From: Todiramphus chloris collaris
Taxonomy: Eukaryota; Chordata; Aves; Coraciiformes; Alcedinidae
NCBI GenBank assembly: GCA_025345505.1
Contig: JANVCC010000073.1
Location: 7,255,933-7,319,932 of the forward strand
Direction: 5' to 3'
Length of the DNA: 64,000 nt
Shown here: positions 24,656 to 34,900 of the stretch, one piece after another
How positions within the stretch are numbered: the first letter of the stretch is position 1
Layout: each line of letters begins with the position of its first letter
Position numbers and translations under genes: made by a program
Notes under the pieces: generated by a model
The model's database searches: none
Told to the model about the DNA's origin: nothing
What the model saw: the letters and a program-made list of their open reading frames with translations, nothing else

Positions 24656-25138
24656 CTATTGTAGTGGGCTAAATTCAGCAAGTAGGGATGTAGGATCAGG
24701 GTCAACTTCTGTTGGATCCTCTGCTGATCTGGCGGCGTCAGGCGCTCCCACTGGTTGCTCGTGAAGGGCCGGTTTCACCCATCTAGCGGGAATCCACAAC
24801 GTTCCTGTAGGGGTGGAAACACTGTGGGCCATGATTAGTATTTCACCCGTATAGTCCGCGTCAATAACTCCAGGCAACACAAACAGTCCCATCACAGAGG
24901 TTGATGATCGTCCTAACAGAAGTCCTCCATAAAACTGTCCTTGAATTTGGATGGGCCCGTAGACCCCCGTTGGGATTTTAACTGGATGAGAAGTCATCAA
25001 GGTTGTAGTTACTGCTGCTGCCAAGTCAAGCCCGAGGCTCCCTCTAGTGGCGGGTTGTAAGCAGGAGGGGGCGTTGTAGTTGCGGCGGCTACTTGTGTCG
25101 GGGCGCGGCTGCCACTCGCGCTCCTCCGCGAGTTTCCC
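24656..25138 (-). pseudogene. ERV pro remnant: truncated dUTPase fused to integrase C-terminal-like tail
   Basis: Retroviral dUTPase removes dUTP; in betaretroviruses it is encoded at the start of the pro frame, reached by the frameshift at 25132-25138. The dUTPase core is recognisable from motif 1 (LGLDL), motif 2 (GRSS) and motif 3 (GVIDADYTGE). Motifs 4 and 5 are missing. Directly after motif 3, near 24820, the open frame continues as TLWIPARWVKP, which resembles the conserved W-x-P-x-R end of a retroviral integrase, then stops at 24656. The simplest reading is one in-frame deletion that removed the end of dUTPase, protease, reverse transcriptase, RNase H and the integrase core. The dUTPase call is strong; the integrase tail is an inference from a short motif. 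A working enzyme is unlikely without motifs 4 and 5. Confidence 0.82.
25132..25138 (-). promoter_or_regulatory. Gag-pro -1 ribosomal frameshift heptamer (G GGA AAC)
   Basis: In element sense the heptamer GGGAAAC is phased as G GGA AAC in the nucleocapsid frame, the canonical X XXY YYZ arrangement. A -1 shift there enters the dUTPase frame. The following 18 nt (25132-25115) can fold as a GC-rich 6-bp hairpin, CTCGCG pairing with CGCGAG, and alternative GC-rich stems further on could form the usual pseudoknot. The same heptamer serves gag-pro in some betaretroviruses. Because of the upstream lesions, ribosomes in the present gag frame no longer meet it in the right phase. Confidence 0.85.
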
Positions 25139-25149
25139 GTCCGACGTCA

Positions 25150-25251
25150 ACAAGCGGTGGTATTATGCGACTGGGATTGGCAGTTCTGGCACCACACCCC
25201 GGGAGCTCGACATTCCCTTCGCATGTGACCTCCTGCCCCTCACCGATAACA
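25150..25251 (-). pseudogene. Nucleocapsid zinc-knuckle remnants in an alternate frame
   Basis: In the frame two bases after the present gag frame there are two C-x2-C-x4-H-x4-C patterns. The first (25210-25251) has a TGA (25240-25242) exactly where the second cysteine should be; the other ligands are present. The second (25150-25191) keeps all four ligands but is followed directly by another TGA (25147-25149). The nucleocapsid thus carries at least three lesions: the upstream frame slip and two stops. The same frame then reads through the slippery site to a TAA at 25009-25011 and includes a PPAY late-domain-like motif at about 25057-25071. Confidence 0.85.
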
Positions 25252-26738
25252 TCGCAGGGCCGGGGGCTTCCGGTCACCAGTGGCCGTGGTAGCTGCCGCA
25301 GCACGGAGAGGAGCAAGGGCGGCCAGCACTTGCGATTTTCTGCCTGCTTCTGCAAACCTAACCCTAGTTCCTTAATAGCATTTACCAAAAAAGCTTGAGT
25401 CCCTGACGGCTGAGAAGCTATCCTTTCTAATGCCTCCTCTATTGTCCAGTTTGCCCCTAAGGTTCCTATGACCCTCTTTGTTGCCTCATTGCTGTTTTGT
25501 AAGGCACACTGCCGTAACATCACTGACTTTATATAGTCAGGCACCCCAGCTTTCTCTATGGCTGCAGCGACTTTATCTATAAAGTCTCCAAAAGATTGCT
25601 CTCTTCCTTGCTTTATACCCATATATATCGGTACTCCCCCAGCGTCTTTAACACGATCTATAGCCTCCCTTACACACCTCATAGCCTCCCGGACTTTATC
25701 AGGTCCAATGAGTACCTGAGCTTCTGTACGCAAGTATGCTCCTAAACCCATTAGTTCCTGCATAGTAACTCCATGTAAAGGATCCCCAGGCTGCCTTTGT
25801 ACCGCGAGAGTCTCATTTACTAACGCTTGCCAATGCGCATTAAATAGCAGCTGCTGGTGTTGAGTAAAAATCAGCCTAATCAAAGCTCTTAAATCATTCG
25901 GAAGTAGCAGTACCGTATTAAACAAATAGTCGAGCATTTGCTTTGCCGGCTCACTCTTAAACCCATACTGGCTCACTGTCTGGCGGAGCTGCGACAACAA
26001 TTTCCAGTCCAGCGGCGTATAAGCGCCAAGCAGGACGGGGTTGCCCTGTTGGTCCACCCCTTGTGTATACGTTACTGGGAAAGCATGAGTGTTTACCGCC
26101 GTCAACTCTGCCTCATCGCCCGTTTCTGCTCCGTGCCGAGCCAGCGCATTCCAAGCCTCTCGGCGCTGTTTCGCCGTCTCCTCCCACAGGTCACTAAGTG
26201 CCCCAGGGACAGGCTCTGGCTCTTTAAGACGCGGCGCGGCGGGCTGCGGCGAGGGCTCTGTGAGCGGGGGGGCTACCTGCTCCTTTGAATGCTCGGACAG
26301 CGGCGGTGCGGTGGACCAAGCAGGACTACCCCCTGGGGCAGGCATAACAACTGTGTTTGTTGCCGGCGCCAGTATCTCGTTAGAGCGAGGCAGTTGGGCG
26401 TCAGAGTGGCTATATTGAGCATTACGACTATGCGCCTGCAGCGCTTGCTCAGCAGCCCTTTTCTCTGCCTGATGCTGTAAAAGCGTGTTATGAATAACTC
26501 TCCAGACTTTCCCTAACTTCTTTGTCGTTTTGTCTTCCTCTGTTAGCACCGCCTCCCACAACAAATCCCCTAGCTTCCTCCATTCTGCCAGCTCGTGCAC
26601 CGTGTGCGGGTTAGCAAAGACCCCTTTTGCATACCCCCAGGCTAAGAGCCCTGGCAGATCCTTCCTAAGATCTATCTCCTTAACTCCCCTTTTTTCTAAG
26701 TAAGTATAAAATAAATCATATGCTGCTTGCCTGTCCAT

Positions 26739-26937
26739 GTCGTCAGCGCTGTTGCAACTTTCCGGCTTCGGCAGCACGTATGGCCCGGGACTATCTATAT
26801 AGCTCCCGAGGGTGCCTCCCCGTCGTTTTTACGGCACCGACCTGGTTGCAGCAGGCCCCAACCCCTCTTCACCGACCGATGGGCGTGCTCCCCCGCCGTC
26901 TTTTAGTCGAGACGCGTCTTTTAATCGAGACATGGGA
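26739..26937 (-). other. ERV untranslated leader between PBS and gag
   Basis: About 200 nt lie between the primer-binding site and the gag ATG. In a retrovirus this holds the packaging signal and usually the env splice donor. I could not assign either element from sequence alone. Confidence 0.6.
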
Positions 26938-26955
26938 GGCACGTCGGGGTCACCA
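26938..26955 (-). other. Primer-binding site, tRNA-Trp type
   Basis: Three bases inside the 5' LTR the element-sense sequence reads TGGTGACCCCGACGTGCC. The first 16 bases match the tRNA-Trp primer-binding site known from avian leukosis/sarcoma viruses; the last two differ. Betaretroviruses more typically use tRNA-Lys, so the primer choice is of alpharetroviral type although gag and dUTPase are betaretrovirus-like. The match is recalled from established knowledge and was not searched. Confidence 0.85.
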
Positions 26956-26958
26956 TTT

Positions 26959-27360
26959 TGTCGGTGAAGGGAGACGCGGACACTCCTATGGTCATCCAGC
27001 CCGTCTAGTTTATTGTTAAGACCAACACTCTTTTATACAGTTGTTAATGAGGCTCATACATAGTGCAAAAGCTTAGCTCCTTATTGGCTCCTGTCTTTCT
27101 GCACATAGCAACATTTTGGCTCCTGTCTGTCTGCACATACAACAGTATTTTGGCCTTTTGCAATTAACTCATCCTGTTCCTTCGGTCAGCTTGTAACTTT
27201 TGTTTCCTTCTTACAGCCTTGTTTACCATCTACTAGCACGTACACAGTGGGGCAAGGTCAAACCGACCTTGCCTCAGCCCTTGTCAGCTTGTCCAGGGGG
27301 ACAAGCTTCATACGGTCTCGATCTGACTCCTCAAGCCACTCTTTCACAAGGCTCTCCACA
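26959..27360 (-). repeat. ERV 5' LTR (402 bp)
   Basis: Read in element sense it starts TGTGGAGAGCC and ends CCGACA, so it has TG...CA ends. A TATAAAAG box lies at 27030-27037 and an AATAAA polyadenylation signal at 27009-27014, downstream of it in sense. The signal therefore falls at or just before the expected transcription start, leaving a short R and a short U5. U3 contains two diverged copies of a 32-bp unit (starts near 27085 and 27117). I found no difference from the LTR at 22685-23086. Confidence 0.93.
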
Positions 27361-27366
27361 CAGTCA
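27361..27366. repeat. Target-site duplication, right copy (cagtca)
   Basis: This is the perfect partner of the duplication at 22679-22684 and directly abuts the end of the 5' LTR. Confidence 0.93.
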
Positions 27367-30300
27367 CAAGCAGCGCTTGCGTTGTGGAGCAATAAATTTA
27401 ATACATTATGTAGCATATTCTTTTTTTAATTATTTATTTTTAGATTATTTCAATTTAAAATGAGATTTTCAGGTAACAAGGTAGGCAAACATGTTTAACA
27501 ATGCCATAATATAAATTGCTGTAGGTGACAGATCCCTACAGAAATTATTACAGGCAGATTCACAATGCAAAAAATTATTCATATGACAGCAAGCAGAAAG
27601 ACAAATTACTTAGAGACTATGTACATGCTCTTCTGTAATTGCTCATAAATTATTATGGTTCATGTTAAAATGCATCCAGACTCCCCAGACAACTAGATTT
27701 ATTTAAAATAAGAATAATGGGAAATTACCAGGAAATGTTGTGGGAGGAGATGGAGTGCACACTTGGAGCGATTACTAACATAAAAGTACAGTAGCTTATT
27801 GGCAGCCAACTTAATCTAGAATTTGCTTAATAATTTTGAAACCTACATTTTCAATTCCCCCTCTCCTCAGGTTACTTTAGCCTGGAGAAATAACTGTGTG
27901 GGGCCCCACTGTGTTTAAGTGCTGCTGTATTTCCCTGACCGTGGGGGACACATCAGGACGCTCCCCTTTGCCCATGTAGGGCTCTCTCGTACCTGAACAC
28001 TTCCCTGTTCTCTGCAATAGGATTAAATTTAGTCATTTGGGTTGGAAGTTATGCTAACGGGGAGGGGGGAACGCACACGACACGGACTGACAGATAGATG
28101 GGAAATCTTTTTTTCTAGGCTAAAAGTGGGACAGCATTTTCTGTATCCTCTCAAGGCTCAACGTTTTTGAAAGTATTTCAATAATTGCCTATATTGAAAC
28201 TATCTAAAGTACACCCATAACAGGTAGGATTTAATTTGAATGGGCTTTCAATCAGGTATTTATTAAGGATGGGGTGATTATTGGGTAGCAGAGAAAAGGT
28301 ATATATTTATTCTATAGTAAGTGCTCCTCTCAAATGTCATTATTTTCTCTTCTTACCACCCCGATTATATTACCTATTGAGAAGCAGCCCCACAAAAATG
28401 ACAGCAAACTTTGTTCTGGATAATGGAGCACTAAACTCCACCTAAGCAGCTCCCGTCATTTGTAATGACAGCTTGGAGAATACTCCAAAGGAATCTAACA
28501 ATGCTCACGCTCCGGTGACTGACAGCGCGGCAAGAGGAAAAATTCCAGCTTCCACATGAGCGCGGGGAGCCTGACCTAGATTTTAGCCTCTACAGCTTCA
28601 TAAGAGAAGTTCCTGAACTGTGTATTTAACAAGAAAAAAGGAGCAAGGGGGAAAAGTCATCTCCTATTTGATTAGTCTTTCTTGGGTAATTAAGATTTAG
28701 TTAAGGCGCTCTGCGAGGCTTCTCCCCTCCGCAGATGTCACCAGCCCTGTAATGAGTGGTTGCTGCCTTCCCTGCGTGCTCTTCCCTCGGGAATTCCCAG
28801 CCGGCAGCGGCCAGCAGTGCGCTGGCTCCGCAGTCCTGCTCTCCTCTGGGGGCAGCTGGAGATAGGCTTTGATGACCTGCCTGGAGATCACCATCCGGAC
28901 GTCTTTTACCTGTTCCACTCTGTTTTGTATACCCTTAACAGCTGTAGTTTTGAAAATAAAATAGTAGAGAAATGCACACTGGAAGGGAGAAGGAATTTTC
29001 AAAGGAAGGTGGATGCTGAGGCAGATGGAGTGACACTGAAGGGTGCTTTGTGTTCGTTTGAGCTGTGCTTTGACACGTTGTTTGGTGTGGATGTGGGAGA
29101 AATTTTACTGGAAGCAGAGGCTTTTCCAGATTCCAAAGCTGGATTTCCGTATTAGGTCAGTAACTCTGTAACTCTTTCTAATTGTGACTCTGCTCTGTGA
29201 AGGAAATGAAAAACTAGCACTTCTCTTCTTGACCCACAAGCTTTCCGTGTTGTCTGAGTGTCAGTTATTCTTTCCCGTGGTTTAACTGCTGAAGCAGCAC
29301 AGGTTTGAAAGCATTAGATGGCATGACAGGATCATCTTGACAGAAGATTGACAGAATTAATTAGATCAGCTGGAGTAGTTTGAATCTGAATTCCACTTCT
29401 GGGCTCCCCTATTCATTTCAGCTTACACCCCTACTTAGACTCTTGTGACTTTGCTAAGTGCAGGAGGAAGGGTGCCTTTGAGAACGCCTGCCTGTCCTGG
29501 AGAACAGGGAGGAGCCTTCTGGAGAGCTCGGCGCTGCCTCTTGCATCCCTTGCTGAGAGAAGGTGGCTGTAAGCTCTGCCCTGCTCTTTAATTGTAAACT
29601 CGTGCCAGCCTAAAGAGCAGGGCTTAAAAAAAAGCACAGAGCTTTTGTGGGGAAGCTCTGTATGGAGTACGTTGACACCCACTAGATGTGAGAGCCCTCA
29701 AAGCTACCTGTATAAAATAATTTATGCCAGAACTAAGCTTTAATGTAAAAGTGGATTGTGTGAATTTGTAGGACTGGGAGAGTCGGGTTCTTTTTCCAGC
29801 TCTGCTGCTGGTTGCCCACATCTATGTAACACCATTGCAGGGAGGTAAACGCAGTGTTTCTGTGGCAAGACAGTGTTTGCGTTGCCGTGTGCAGCGTTGG
29901 TCGTGGTGAGGGATGGTGTAAACCTGGAAGGGATGCACTCAGAACGTGACTTTCAAGTAACTATTGTCCCGTTCTGTGCGGCACTGCTGTGAGAGAGAGA
30001 ACGCAGAGGAAGAAGTGATGCTGCAGCAGTGAGGGCAAGTCACTGAACTGCTGCTGGCCTTTCATTTGATGTCATTAACTGTAGCCATTAAAAGCAAGAA
30101 GCAATGAACTTTAATTTAAATCAGCAGGATGTTTTCAGCAAAACGAGACTGGAAATGAAAATTGAAGTTAACCAAAAGTGCGTGTACATGACTTGAGGTG
30201 AAAGTTCTGGGTTTGGGGCTGTTGGCACAACCAGCTGCTCTGCTTGCAGCTGCCTCTGGGGTGGGTGGTGAGAGCAGGTAGCCTGATCCATACCACTCGG

Positions 30301-31651
30301 GCTGGGGTTATTGTACCATCGCCTTTTGCCCGTCAGTATCCTCATGACATTAAAAGTATCATTTTTATAATGGGTTTCCCTTCCCTCTTGAGTCTGTTAG
30401 TTTGGTTTGCATGTAAAGTTTGTTTCACAACAAGCTGTTCTGTGGAAGTTTATGTATTAGAAATGTATGACAGTGGTCCATGTCAATAGATCTTTTTACG
30501 TATGGTTCATGTGATCATAGCACAATTAAAGGTGATTTACTGCAACGGGAAAGTTATAGCCTTCCATTTGTCACAGTTTGGAAGGATTAAAGAGCAGCCT
30601 GAAAAAATGGTCAACATAATTTAAAGGCAGTAAAAGCCACTAAAAATAAAGGACTAGATCTGATATTCCCACATGTAGAAAATTTGGTTCAGTACATTTA
30701 TGTAGGAAGGAAATTAAAAAATGAGTTAATGAGTGAATGGTATTGAAGATGTATTTGAAATGAAGAGTGTATGAGAATATCTAACACTTAGAGTTTAAGA
30801 ATTGATCCTGTAAATACTGAAGAGGCAACCTGAACCTTATTTGGTTGAATTTGAGGTAGCTACATCAAAGATAAAGGTGTTCCACTTACATGTATCTGGA
30901 TATGATCAATAAATTCTAAACCCTATGCATTTCATCAAGGTTGCTAATTGTAGGTAGTGTTTCTGCCTATTGATGATCTGCCTTTGCAGTCCTTTATTTG
31001 GTTATATTCTTGGTTGACTTGCAGGCTTACAGTTTCTCCAGCAATAAAAAAGACTGAATTCTGAATTCAATATGAAACAAAAGGTCTCTGATATGTGTAG
31101 GTGGGAGTTACGTGTCGATACATATGCATGTTGTAGGATTATATTGGAACTAAGATGTTTTAAAATAGTGGGAGGAAAAAAAAGTAGGGAGAAGTAATCT
31201 TTTATTAAACTGGCTGACATATGTTAATTTTTAAAGCGAAGTATCAAGAAAACTGTTTCAGAAGCTTTTGCTGAACAGAACATGAAAAGATCCCTTTTCA
31301 TATTTGTACAATTCCTGTATAAAGCCTGATTACGTAGGTAGCAAGCAGTTGAGGTGAAAATACTTGGTTATTTACAGAAGAATTAGTGTTTTGGGGATGA
31401 AAGTAATGATGTTCTAAAGGAATGGAGTTAAGCAGGCCCAATGCCTTCTTTTTTATTGCCAGCCCATTTACGTGTAACTAAAAAGAACGTATAAAACCCT
31501 TTAATTGCCAATAGCTGCTTCAGGTTTTTCATGTTGCTAGAGAACAAAGATTCTTTTAATTAAATACATTGCATTTCACAAGCTGTCTTTCACATCTTGA
31601 AAAAAAAATTATTTGTATCTAACATTTCTTTATTATTGTTTTGCTTTTCAG

Positions 31652-31925
31652 TTGATGGTTGCATTGACTGGTCAGTGGATCTCAAGACATACATGGCTTT
31701 GGCAGGTGAACCAGTCCGAGTGAAATGTGCCCTTTTCTACAGCTATATCAGAACTAATTATAGCATGGCCCAAAGCACAGGTCTTAGGCTTATGTGGTAC
31801 AAAAACAAAGGAGATTTAGAAGAACCCATTATATTTTCTGAAGTTAGGATGAGCAAGGATGAAGATTCAATATGGTTTCACTCGGTTGAGTTGCAAGACA
31901 GTGGTTTCTACACATGTGTTCTAAG
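31652..31925 (+). CDS. IL1RAPL2: IL1RAPL2 coding exon encoding the first Ig-like domain (probably exon 3)
   Basis: This exon encodes the N-terminal extracellular Ig-like domain of an interleukin-1-receptor-family synaptic adhesion protein. The reading begins [20 protein letters not shown] and ends in the Ig signature DSGFYTCVL; the cysteines in VKC and YTC are the expected domain disulfide pair. A possible N-glycosylation site (N-Y-S) is visible. The acceptor is a pyrimidine-rich tract ending tttgcttttcag before 31652, and the donor gtgggt begins at 31926. The exon is 274 nt: two bases complete an upstream codon, 90 codons follow, and the last two bases (AG) join the next exon. The wording ([19 protein letters not shown]) fits IL1RAPL2 better than its paralogue IL1RAPL1. 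In the known family the protein is a single-pass membrane protein with three Ig domains and a cytoplasmic TIR domain. No stop or frameshift is present. Confidence 0.95.
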
Positions 31926-34900
31926 GTGGGTATTGTGTTCAAGTCTAAGAACGTATAGATTGCCTTGGTTAAACTTTTTTTTTTCTTTTAAAATTTATCT
32001 CTCAGGATTGAGATATTCTTCCAGTTAATATATGCTCATTATTTTTATTCTCATAATTATATATGTCACATAATGCTTTGTCTCAAAATTAGTTTCCCTA
32101 GCAATTACAGTTACCTCTTCCAATAGCTGTAATTAAGCATGTGCTTTCACTTAATTACTTTTTTTTTTTTAAATCCATAATTTGCAAGTCCTCAGTTTGC
32201 CGTAAACCTTCAGAACTGGATGCTCCTTAAATCATGAAGTATTTTGATTAAGTAATGCTCTTTTTCAAATGCTCTGAGTTATTCAAGAGTTAGACACAGT
32301 CTGAATTATTCTGATGGGGTTAGACCCCAGGGAGTTACAGTTCTGGTTTTGAAGAAGTGTTTATTTTGATATACAGTTACAATTTGTCATAAATTTAAGC
32401 AGACCTTGTTTGGTAAGGCACTGAAATGTGTGTCTCAGAAGTATTTTGGAACTGTTGGATGAGCCTTAAATTAAGCATGTGCTGGAGCTCGTGATTTCCA
32501 TCATGTGGATGTTGATGTCAACTCCATGCCTAAAATGAGAAGATAAAAAAGGAGGACTCATTAAGAATGAATGAATAAATAATCCTTAAATGATCCAGTT
32601 TTGAGTTAAAGGGGGTTTACAGATGCTTTATGTGATTTGATTTTAAACTGTTTAGTTTCAGATTGAAGCTTGCTTAGTCCTTGTTTGCCATTCCTTACTG
32701 AACTTATACACAGGTTTGATGAATTTAACATCAAATATTTGCTGCAACATAACAGCAGTTTCTGAATTCTGTTCAGAGCCAAGAATTTGCTCTCTCCCCA
32801 GAGCTGATAAGTCTCACTGCTCTGTCTCAACTGCCGCAATCCATTTTGACCCCGAAAAACACTACCTGTGCAGTGGTGCGTGTGGTTTGTACTGGAGACC
32901 GACGTCCAGTTTAAATATCAGATGCATCTGCCAAACTTGTTGCAACCCTTGGACTTAATTATTCTTTTATCAGCTGCTTTGTCACAGGTTTGGTGAAATA
33001 TGAAGTCCATGATTTTGAAATGTTACAGGAAGAGAGTGATTTATGTGTTTCAAGGGAGCTGTACTTACACTTCCAGAAGAAGTTTAAAAGTTACCAGTTT
33101 AATGCTCTAGAAATTTTAATGCAACATGAAGAGTTGATCTTGGATCAAATTCTGGGACATACTTTTTTTGTGGGGGGTGAATTTTAAATTTCTTTGATCA
33201 TTTACAGGACAAAGTAATTTTGGTAACACATGGTCAAGTTCCTAATTCATGCAGTCCTCTCGTTTCCAGATAAGACTCTGGCTCCTTGGAAGGCATTACA
33301 CAGCAATAAAATCTTCCTTGTCAGTTATTCGGTTTCCCTGCTTTGGCAAGAACTTTCTTATGTAATTACAGATAACTTTGCCTTTTTCAGATGTCTGTTG
33401 GAGTGCAGAATATTTATATAGTGGTTGCACATAAAAATTGGTATTTCTTCCTTTACTGACATTGTTGGTTTTTTTAGAAAAGGTAATGTATCCTTGCTGT
33501 TATTATTTATGAAATAATAGGTGACTTAAAATAGGTGAGGAAATAGCAATAGTAATTTCTTTTGAATTTGTTAAAATTGGGCTAGATGTAGTGTTCTGAA
33601 ATATGATCACGCTTTTGTGGTAGACTGTCCGCACCATTAGCTCTGTAATTTCAGCTTTATTAATCCTTTTTTTTTTTTGGAGGGTGCCAAGCAGATGTTT
33701 GCAGTTTGGTCATTAACCAGGATCATCTGCTTTGTGAGAATTAAGAGATTGCAAATGAGAGCAGTAATTCTAGAATATTATTTTTTTTTGTGGAAACATT
33801 GACAATTTTTGTTACAAATGCCTTCTTTTGTTGACCGAATGAAGAAAGACTGGTAGAGAGACTCAGTGCAGTGGAAATGAGGATGTGACTGTGTCCATCA
33901 GTGTGCAACACTGGGTTTAGGGTTGCACGCATAGTTGAGTCTTTTGGTTTGGTAGCCGAATGGAGAAGGTGGGGAGGAAAAAGCTGTTGAGCCAAGTTAA
34001 ACATAAAAATGTCAACGTTTTTCTCAGCAAAGAAGTTTTGGTTTAGGTTCTCGAAGAGAAAATCAGAAACAATTCAAATCTAAACTGATGCCTTTCTAAC
34101 CACTCACCAAGAATGTGGGAAGCTCTGCTGTGATTCCGTGTGCTGCCCGAAGGGTGGAACCTGCATTACGTGTCCCAGTGGCCAGGCTGTGCTGCACTGA
34201 ACCACAGGTCTCTTGCCTTAGAATGGTTCTCTCTGAAACTTCTCTGTGCAAAAGGGGGAAAGGAAATGAGCTGCTTGGGCGTGGTGCTGAGGCTAAGTGG
34301 AGACAATTCCCTGTCCCAGAAGTTTATGGCTTGAAAGGAAGAATACACTCTCAAGCTGGGAAGATCTTCTCTGGTAGAAGGGATTTGAACACCGAGAGTT
34401 TTCAGCAAGCTGTACATGAAGGATGTCACAGGCAGTAGTGAGAGCTATGCTAACTTACTCTCCCCCAAGTTGTTACTTTTTTTTTCCTGGTGAGAACAAT
34501 CTGGGAAATAAGAAAACTGTATGGGGAAAAAAATAATGACAACTGCATGTTTCACCGATTTTCCCATTTGCTGAAAAAGTTCTTCAGAATTCTAAAGAAA
34601 AAAAACAAAACTATTTTCCAAGCAGCTGCATTTTCTGGTTGCTCAGAGTTCCTTGTAGGATCAAGGCATCAGTATCTCTGAAGCAATTGGAAGGAATTTT
34701 TTAGAAGCTGCTTGAAAAGGGTGGGTATGAGCAGGGGAAGGAAGGATAGGCTGATAAGACAGTGATTTGGAGATGGGTAAAAATTAAATGTGTCAGTTAA
34801 TTCTTTCTTATACATAATTGTCATTTCAATAACCATAATGTCTGTTTTGCAAATGAACCCGTAATATGAATAAAATGAAGGAATATTAGAGCAGCCTTAA

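Larger units (their letters stand above)
25089..26738 (-). pseudogene. gag: ERV gag, betaretrovirus-like, frameshifted in nucleocapsid
   Basis: Gag forms the matrix, capsid and nucleocapsid of the particle. The open frame runs 549 codons from an ATG at 26738 (residues MDRQAAYDLF). Residues 1 to about 100 look like a betaretroviral matrix domain, about 110-180 form a Pro-rich linker, about 215-460 look like capsid, and the major homology region (QGREQSFGDF) lies near residues 377-387. The protein has no zinc knuckle because the frame slips near residue 470 (around 25328-25332), most simply by loss of one base; beyond that it is out-of-frame residue to the TAG at 25089. The nucleocapsid coding continues in another frame (see 25150-25251). 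The matrix and capsid part is intact. It was probably translated from genomic RNA made by the 5' LTR. Confidence 0.88.
22685..27360 (-). mobile_element. Young defective endogenous retrovirus (LTR-gag-dUTPase/IN remnant-env-LTR)
   Basis: This is a complete LTR-to-LTR provirus on the minus strand, 4,676 bp long, flanked by the 6-bp duplication cagtca. Its two 402-bp LTRs look identical by direct comparison, which implies recent insertion or gene conversion. Internal order in element sense is a tRNA-Trp-like PBS, a leader of about 200 nt, gag with a betaretrovirus-like capsid and major homology region, a GGGAAAC frameshift heptamer, a dUTPase segment, an integrase-C-terminal-like tail, an intact alpharetrovirus-like env, and a polypurine tract. 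Protease, reverse transcriptase, RNase H and the integrase core are absent. It sits antisense to IL1RAPL2 in an intron, the orientation generally tolerated because it limits splicing and polyadenylation interference. It could move only if pol functions were supplied by another element. Confidence 0.95.
1..31651 (+). other. IL1RAPL2: Upstream IL1RAPL2 intron (3' part, probably intron 2)
   Basis: No convincing coding exon is visible on either strand outside the mobile elements. The open frames here are short (mostly 60-150 codons) and have no recognisable domains. The stretch holds CR1 fragments, an ERVL-type solo LTR, the antisense ERV, poly-T runs and small tandem duplications, each listed separately. 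That it is intron rests on IL1RAPL2 needing an upstream signal-peptide exon that is not found here. A separate non-coding gene inside it cannot be excluded from sequence alone. Confidence 0.75.

Noticed and set aside
25089-25300. The C-terminal end of the present gag frame as a novel domain
   Set aside because: The real nucleocapsid signatures lie in another frame, so this stretch is out-of-frame readthrough.
28697-29155. Open frames of 101 and 131 codons on opposite strands
   Set aside because: They have no domain, no supporting splice structure, and overlap each other antisense.
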